From Bacillota bacterium (lineage in GTDB: Bacteria; Bacillota; Clostridia; Christensenellales; SZUA-584), in assembly GCA_023459495.1 (NCBI GenBank), contig JAEWTL010000059.1, positions 62,001 to 126,000 of the forward strand: a DNA stretch of 64,000 nt, given 5' to 3'. Below the pieces are notes generated by a model. That model saw only the letters and a program-made list of their open reading frames with translations, was not told the origin of the DNA and did not search any database. Each line of letters starts with the position of its first letter. Within the stretch, counting starts at the first letter, position 1. Below, in pieces: positions 59,273 through 64,000 of the stretch. A program made the translations under genes and the position numbers.

Positions 59273-59884
59273 ATGAACGAACTGCAGACAACCGACAACA
59301 TCAACCATACGCTGGCGCAGGCTGATTCGGAGCTGGGTGGCCTGATCGTACATATCGGACCTCTCCGCATCGCACTCTCGAACGATTACTTTGCTTCGCT
59401 GGCCAGCGCGATTGTAGGGCAGCAGCTGTCCGGCAAAGTGGCCGATGTAATCTGGGAGCGCCTGAAAACGCTGGTGGGCGGCAGCGTCACGCCGGAAAAC
59501 CTGCTGACCGCATCCGAAACCGATATGCGTGCGATCGGCCTGTCCAATGCCAAGGTGCGCTATGTCAAGGCGCTGGCCGAGGCGGCAGCAAGCGGTGCGC
59601 TGCAGCTGGGGGCCATGAATGAACTGGATGATGAGGCGATTATCAAGGAACTTACCGCCATAAAGGGCATTGGCCGGTGGACGGCTGAGATGTTCCTGAT
59701 CTTCTCGCTCGGCAGGGAAGACGTTTTCTCCTGCGGCGACGGCGGTCTGCAGCGCGCATTTCAATGGCTGTACGGCATTGAAGCTTCGAAGGAAAACCTG
59801 CTGCGTGTCAGCGCCGTATGGCAGCCCTACCGCACCTATGCCTCGCTGTATTTGTGGGAAGCGCTGAACCGCAAGATTGTCTGA
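59273..59884 (+). CDS. DNA-3-methyladenine glycosylase II-type (HhH-GPD) enzyme
   Basis: A 203-residue base-excision glycosylase that removes alkylated purines from DNA. The HhH motif is LTAIKGIGRWTAEMFLIF (about 127-144), followed by the catalytic Asp156 in FSCGDGGLQRA. AIVGQQLSGKVA (46-57) is the usual N-terminal landmark of the AlkA/MAG group. It is shorter than E. coli AlkA, lacking the N-terminal domain. AAGGAG lies before the ATG, nine bases after the GNAT stop. Confidence 0.9.
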   Translation: MNELQTTDNINHTLAQADSELGGLIVHIGPLRIALSNDYFASLASAIVGQQLSGKVADVIWERLKTLVGGSVTPENLLTASETDMRAIGLSNAKVRYVKALAEAAASGALQLGAMNELDDEAIIKELTAIKGIGRWTAEMFLIFSLGREDVFSCGDGGLQRAFQWLYGIEASKENLLRVSAVWQPYRTYASLYLWEALNRKIV

Positions 59885-59899
59885 AACGGAGAACTTGAT

Positions 59900-60913
59900 A
59901 TGAAACTGACGACGGAGCGTGTGATTCTGAGGCCGTTTACAAAGACGGATGTGGACGCAGTGCATGCGTACGCATCCGATATCGGCAACGTACGCTATAT
60001 GATCTGGGGACCGAACGAGCAGGAAGATACCGAGGCCTTTATCGACGAGTGCCTGAGCAAAGCGGAGGAGACGCCGCGGCTGAACTATGATTTCGCCGTC
60101 ACGCTGAAGGACTCCGGCAAGCTCGTCGGCGGCTGCGGAATTTACCTCAATAAGGACCAGACGGAAGGAATGCTCGGCTGGATACTGCACCGCGACTACT
60201 GGAAGCAGGGATACACACCCGAAGCAGCGATGGCGCTGCTGAAGTTTGGTTTTAAAACGCTGAAACTGCACCGCATCTACGCTACGTGCAACGCGGACAA
60301 TTACGGTTCGTGGCGCGTGATGGAGAAGTGCGGCATGCGCCGTGAAGCACATTTTAAGAGAGCCCGATATGGCCGTGTCGGTGACGAAAAGGTGTGGTAC
60401 GATGAATACCACTATGCGACGCTGTCTGAGGAATGGAGCAGGGAATGTGCAGACATCCGGCAAATTGACGATCCCAGTGAAAAGGCGCGGATTGCCCGGG
60501 AGGTGCTGGAAGCGCTGCCCGAGTGGTTCGGCATCCCCGAGGCCCGCGAAGACTATATCCGCGACAGCCGGGATATGGTGTTTCATGCTGCTTATGCGGA
60601 CGGCACACCGGTAGGTTTCATCGCGCTGACAATGCATAATGAGCACACCGCCGAGGTTCATGTGATGGGTGTCAAAAAGCCGTATCACCGGCGGGGGATC
60701 GGCGCGGCACTCATTGACAGGGCAGAGCGTTTTTGCCGTGCGGGTGGCTATGGGCTGCTGGAAGTCAAGACACTGGATGCTTCGCGCGAGAATGCGGAGT
60801 ATGCGGATACGCGTGCCTTTTATCAGGCAATGGGCTTCCTGCCGCTCGAGTGCATTCCGGAGCTGTGGGGCGAAGCCAACCCGTGCCTGATCATGGTGAA
60901 ACCGATACGATAA
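59900..60913 (+). CDS. Double GNAT acetyltransferase (RimJ/RimL-type plus second GNAT)
   Basis: A 337-residue protein made of two acetyltransferase domains. The N-terminal one (about 1-175) is of the Acetyltransf_3 type, with TERVILRPFTKTDVDAVHAY, LGWILHRDYWKQGYTPEAAMALL and RMEKCGMR-like wording near 148-156. The C-terminal one (about 178-337) has VHVMGVKKPYHRRGIGAALI, with acetyl-CoA loop RRGIGA. It starts 16 bases after the glycosylase stop. Single-chain double GNATs are seen in some aminoglycoside and mycothiol-type enzymes, but no specific match is claimed. A second gene with the same layout ends the operon. Confidence 0.85.
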   Translation: MKLTTERVILRPFTKTDVDAVHAYASDIGNVRYMIWGPNEQEDTEAFIDECLSKAEETPRLNYDFAVTLKDSGKLVGGCGIYLNKDQTEGMLGWILHRDYWKQGYTPEAAMALLKFGFKTLKLHRIYATCNADNYGSWRVMEKCGMRREAHFKRARYGRVGDEKVWYDEYHYATLSEEWSRECADIRQIDDPSEKARIAREVLEALPEWFGIPEAREDYIRDSRDMVFHAAYADGTPVGFIALTMHNEHTAEVHVMGVKKPYHRRGIGAALIDRAERFCRAGGYGLLEVKTLDASRENAEYADTRAFYQAMGFLPLECIPELWGEANPCLIMVKPIR

Positions 60914-60932
60914 GACCGATGGAGGCTGTGTA

Positions 60933-61937
60933 ATGGACGAAAGCGGATTTACAGCTTACCTCAAAGAGCGCAGGACTGACGACGCGCAGATCGAACGCGC
61001 GCTGGCCCTAGCACGGGAGTTTGATGCCGTCCTCACATCGCGCGGTACGGACACGGCCCATGCAGGAAATGATGACGCGTCTGCATTTGCGGATAAGCTG
61101 CTGGCCGAAGGCCGGGACGACGAGACGGCCATTTTGAGTCTCGCACGGTATGCCAGATTTACCCGCAATGACGAGGCTCATGTGGCGTTTCTCGCATTGC
61201 TCGACGGCGGCGAGGTGATCGGAAACCTGCGCCGCCTGATTAATGAGCGGGCTGGAGAAGAGGCGGAACGCTGCGTGTTTGACGGACTTAATATGCCGAC
61301 GTGGGGAACGGGCAGCCGCGAGAAAGCGAGACTGATGCGCGCCGTGATGGAACGCGCCCAAGCGCTCGTGCCGCCGGATACGCTCAGGGATATACTGTCC
61401 GGATGCCTGCACGATCTGCCGGATACGTACTTTTTGCCGTTGCGCGACAAGCTGAGGCAGGCCGAAAGCTTCGAAGCTTTTGTCCATCAGCGCCGCACCA
61501 AGTTCATGGCTGAGATGGAGGAGCATCACCGCAGCGGCACGTTGTTTTACAACCAGAAAATCACCGATGCGGTTTTGGATTATCTGCGCGACCATGAAGA
61601 AGCTTCAGTTGGTAAGTATACGGACGGCATACTGCGAGTCACCAAGATTCCTTACATGGCGGACGAGTGGCTGAAGGAGACTGATCCCATGCGCAAACGA
61701 TACCTATATTGTCACTGCCCGTGGGCGCGTGAGTCCATACTTGGCGATCCGGAGCTGCCGCCGGTTTCGGCGGAGTTCTGCCGCTGCAGCATGGGATTCT
61801 CCAAAAAGCCCTATGAGGTTGCTTTGGGCTGCCGCCTGGAAGGGGAGATCGTACAGACCGCGCTGAATGGCGGTGAGGTGTGCGAGTTTGCGATCCGGAT
61901 TCCTGAGGATAAGTGCGGCACGAAGGGTGATGATTGA
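60933..61937 (+). CDS. Uncharacterised protein with Cys-rich C-terminal domain
   Basis: A 334-residue soluble protein I cannot assign with confidence. The N-terminal two thirds are helical and acidic. The C-terminal third has a conserved-looking cysteine pattern: YCHCPWARES at about 260-269, FCRCSMGFSKKPYE at about 284-297, and a last Cys in CEFAIRIP near 322. Similar wording occurs in clostridial proteins of unknown function, possibly related to the ATC-hydrolase-like fold. The spaced cysteines could bind metal or serve as a catalytic Cys. GGAGG lies seven bases before the ATG. It is embedded in the operon with a one-base gap to the next gene. Confidence 0.6.
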   Translation: MDESGFTAYLKERRTDDAQIERALALAREFDAVLTSRGTDTAHAGNDDASAFADKLLAEGRDDETAILSLARYARFTRNDEAHVAFLALLDGGEVIGNLRRLINERAGEEAERCVFDGLNMPTWGTGSREKARLMRAVMERAQALVPPDTLRDILSGCLHDLPDTYFLPLRDKLRQAESFEAFVHQRRTKFMAEMEEHHRSGTLFYNQKITDAVLDYLRDHEEASVGKYTDGILRVTKIPYMADEWLKETDPMRKRYLYCHCPWARESILGDPELPPVSAEFCRCSMGFSKKPYEVALGCRLEGEIVQTALNGGEVCEFAIRIPEDKCGTKGDD

Positions 61938-61938
61938 T

Positions 61939-62952
61939 ATGGTTAACAGAGAGGGGTACTCCCTGTTGGCACAGCGGGCAAAGGATACCGGCTTTTCGGG
62001 TGTAATCTGCATTACGGAAGGGCACGACACTGTATTCGAGTTCATCACGGGCATGGCCGACCGTGCCAATGGCCGTGAGATCGGACGCAATACGCTGATG
62101 GGCATAGCCTCGGGCACCAAGCTGCTGACCGCACTTGCGGTGGGCCAGCTCATCGATCAGGGGTTGTTCGGGCTCGATACGCCCGCAATGGACATTGCAG
62201 ACCTCGGCATTGAGACGTACGACCGCTCCATTACAGTACGTCAGCTTTTGAGTCACACATCCGGAATACCGGATTATCTTGATGAGTCGCTGCTGGAGAG
62301 TATAGACAGCATCGCCTTGTCAATTCCCAACGATCGGCTTATGAGACCACGGGATTATCTGCCCATGTTCCCGCGCACACCCATGTGCTTTGCGCCCGGA
62401 ACAGCGTTCCGTTACAATAACGGCGCATACGTCTGGCTCGCGCTGATTGTCGAGCAGGCCAGCGGCCTGTCTTACATGGAGTACATCAACGAGCGGCTGC
62501 TGCGCCCCCTCGGTGTAGGCCGGGGCGGGGTATACCCCACGAATGCGCTGCCTGCCGATACGGCTTTTGGCTATATCGAGCGCGGCGGGCAGTGGGTGAC
62601 GAACATATTCGATGTGCCAATTCAGGCAGGGGGCGACGGGGGCGTGCTGCTCTCCGCGCCGGAGATGCACACGATCTGGGAGTGCCTCGTTGGAGAGGAG
62701 ATTCTCAGCCCCGCGCTGACTGGTGAGTTTTTAAGGCCGCAGGCCGCAGTCAAACCGGAGAAGGGCATCCATTATGGCCTCGGCGTGTGGCTCAAACAGG
62801 CGCCACAGGGTTTCACACCATATATCGAAGGCAGCGACGCGGGCATATCCTTCAAAAGCGTATGCAGCATATCGGACATGCGAGTTAAAACAGCGATTTC
62901 CAATACCACAAACGGTGTTTGGAAACTGGTGGAAGCGTTCGATACGGTTTGA
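61939..62952 (+). CDS. Serine beta-lactamase / penicillin-binding-fold hydrolase
   Basis: A 337-residue protein of the beta-lactamase (class C-like, PF00144) superfamily without a signal peptide, so cytoplasmic. The nucleophile motif is SGTK (Ser58, Lys61) and the second motif YNN (Tyr159-Asn161). The third motif, usually KTG or HTG, is not obvious; GSDAG near the C-terminus takes its place. Such cytoplasmic members are esterases or peptidases more often than true lactamases. ATG 61939 is preferred over one three codons upstream because AAGGG is then at a workable distance. Confidence 0.85.
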   Translation: MVNREGYSLLAQRAKDTGFSGVICITEGHDTVFEFITGMADRANGREIGRNTLMGIASGTKLLTALAVGQLIDQGLFGLDTPAMDIADLGIETYDRSITVRQLLSHTSGIPDYLDESLLESIDSIALSIPNDRLMRPRDYLPMFPRTPMCFAPGTAFRYNNGAYVWLALIVEQASGLSYMEYINERLLRPLGVGRGGVYPTNALPADTAFGYIERGGQWVTNIFDVPIQAGGDGGVLLSAPEMHTIWECLVGEEILSPALTGEFLRPQAAVKPEKGIHYGLGVWLKQAPQGFTPYIEGSDAGISFKSVCSISDMRVKTAISNTTNGVWKLVEAFDTV

Positions 62953-62988
62953 AAGATCAAATAAAATCATGGGAAAGGATTTGTATCG

Positions 62989-63975
62989 GTGTTTTTAAAA
63001 ACTGAGCGTTTGACGCTTACGGATTACTCGGCTGAGGATGCCGCGGAATATTTCAGACTGAAAAGCTGCGCGCCGGTCTGGCAATACTCGACGTATATGA
63101 CGCTGAATGAAAAGGAATCGAAAACAGCGCTGGATAAGCTCGTTGTGGCAGCCGGGCAAGGGCTTCCGGTTTTCAACAAGCTGCTGCTCAGCAAAACCGG
63201 TGAATATGTCGGAGAGGCGGGGGTTATCGGGCATAACCGGGAAACGGGCCGATGCGTAGTCGGATACAACCTGCTCCCCGAATTTTGGGGAATGGGGTAT
63301 GCCACTGAAATCACGCGGGCGCTCGTCAGGTGCGCGTTTGAAACGCTCCGGGCAGAGCGCGTGGAAGCGCTGGTGCAAAAAGAAAACGCTGCATCCCGCC
63401 GCGTGCTGGAAAAATCGGGTCTCCTTCTGGAAGGCGTCCTGAGGCACTATACGAAGATCAGGGGGCAGTACGCCGATATCTGTTCGTACGGTATGATCGC
63501 AGCGGATTTTACGCAAGGCGATAAGGGCAGCAGGCCTCCTGAAGTCCGGCGGATACAACACGGCTCGGCCGAGTATGTTGCCGAATTGGCCCTGCGGGAC
63601 AGAATACTGCGTAAACCGCTTGGCCGCTGCTTATTCGACGAGGACCTGAGCGGCGAAAAAAAAGATGTGCATGTAGGCGCGTTTGAGGGGGATACCCTGA
63701 TCGGCGTGCTCGTGCTGACGCATGCAGACAGTGAAAACGTACGCATGCGGCAGGTCGCGGTCGACGCGGACCGCCAGCGCGGCGGGGTGGGCACGGCGCT
63801 TGTGGACGCTGCGGAACGTGAGGCGATATCGCTTGGTTATTCCCGCATGACACTGCATGCGCGGCAGACAGCGGTTAAGTTCTACGAGCGGCTGGGCTAC
63901 GCTGTGGAGGGGGAACCGTTCACTGAGGTGGGCATCCCGCACCGGGGAATGGAAAAAACGCTGGCGCTGGTTTAG
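62989..63975 (+). CDS. Second double GNAT acetyltransferase
   Basis: A 328-residue protein with the same two-domain plan as the protein at 59900. The N-terminal RimJ/RimL-type domain (about 1-170) has LKTERLTLTDYSAEDAAEYF, VGYNLLPEFWGMGYATEITRAL and NAASRRVLEKSGL. The C-terminal GNAT (about 178-328) has MRQVAVDADRQRGGVGTALVDAAE with the loop QRGGVG, and ends KFYERLGYAVEGEPFTEVGIPH, a wording common in GNATs like those of the ElaA group. GTG start with AAAGGA upstream. It lies 36 bases after the lactamase-fold gene and closes the operon within the window. Confidence 0.85.
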   Translation: MFLKTERLTLTDYSAEDAAEYFRLKSCAPVWQYSTYMTLNEKESKTALDKLVVAAGQGLPVFNKLLLSKTGEYVGEAGVIGHNRETGRCVVGYNLLPEFWGMGYATEITRALVRCAFETLRAERVEALVQKENAASRRVLEKSGLLLEGVLRHYTKIRGQYADICSYGMIAADFTQGDKGSRPPEVRRIQHGSAEYVAELALRDRILRKPLGRCLFDEDLSGEKKDVHVGAFEGDTLIGVLVLTHADSENVRMRQVAVDADRQRGGVGTALVDAAEREAISLGYSRMTLHARQTAVKFYERLGYAVEGEPFTEVGIPHRGMEKTLALV

Positions 63976-63987
63976 CGTCTGGCGTTG

Positions 63988-63996
63988 TGGTATAAT
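63988..63996 (+). promoter_or_regulatory. Extended -10 promoter for a gene beyond the window
   Basis: TGGTATAAT is a TGn-extended perfect -10, 13 bases after the last stop codon. Its gene is outside the window. Confidence 0.5.
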
Positions 63997-64000
63997 CCAA

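Noticed and set aside
59012..60688. Minus-strand open frame of 558 codons
   Set aside because: It lies opposite three well-supported genes, has no ribosome site or recognisable domain, and is a reading-frame shadow in GC-rich sequence. The same holds for long minus frames at 1563-2903 and 26-kb to 44-kb shadows.
61939..62952. Classic antibiotic-resistance beta-lactamase
   Set aside because: No signal peptide and no clear KTG-type third motif; the fold is supported but resistance is not.

Overview
The window looks like a chromosomal segment of an anaerobic Bacillota bacterium of the class Clostridia. It has moderately high GC, strong AGGAGG-type ribosome binding sites, frequent TTG/GTG starts and near-consensus sigma-A promoters. 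Clostridial families recur: XRE regulators with C-terminal membrane helices, a PadR-DUF4180 fusion, a Spo0A-like receiver, an RsgI-like anti-sigma factor and a BMP-type nucleoside transporter. I see no prophage, insertion sequence, CRISPR array or rRNA. Species cannot be named from this sequence.

Region 1 (1-9.6 kb): a truncated small protein, two glycan hydrolases (cytoplasmic-looking GH5 and lipoprotein GH9), a membrane-anchored cell-wall amidase, tRNA-Leu(CAA) with promoter and terminator, a UPF0145 protein, glycerate kinase, and an opposing HlyD/MacB-type export operon. Region 2 (9.6-19.2 kb): arginine genes argC-argB-argD-carB-argF behind a promoter overlapped by two ARG-box-like sites. 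A dense array of five inverted repeats precedes carB. A GNAT gene and aspartate kinase follow. argJ and carA are not in the window.

Region 3 (19.2-31.7 kb): a Ser-rich lipoprotein, an acyltransferase with a zinc ribbon, a ProC-like reductase, DNA polymerase IV with a LexA-like box, a COG2403-type P-loop protein, an XRE membrane regulator, and an ECF sigma factor translationally coupled to an RsgI-like anti-sigma protein that carries a PASTA domain. A PadR-DUF4180 regulator leads a hydrolase and membrane-protein operon.

Region 4 (31.8-47.5 kb) is the most interesting. It holds a ROK regulator behind 17-bp direct repeats, then an apparent 14-gene carbohydrate operon. The operon encodes an RpiR regulator, an ADP-dependent-type sugar kinase, an FGGY kinase, a three-gene ribose-type ABC importer, a class II ketose-bisphosphate aldolase, a bicupin, a ketose 3-epimerase, a small cupin, an RpiB-type isomerase lacking two usual histidines, DhaK, DhaL and an aldo/keto reductase. 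I read it as a catabolic route for an unusual ketose or tetrulose; the substrate is not known.

Region 5 (47.6-64 kb): an M3 oligopeptidase, an orphan Spo0A-like receiver divergent from a large soluble multi-PAS histidine kinase with 0A-box-like sites between them, a BMP/YufO/YufP/YufQ-type nucleoside importer, and a tight six-gene operon (GNAT, DNA glycosylase, double GNAT, unknown Cys-rich protein, beta-lactamase fold, double GNAT) that looks like a detoxification or self-protection set.
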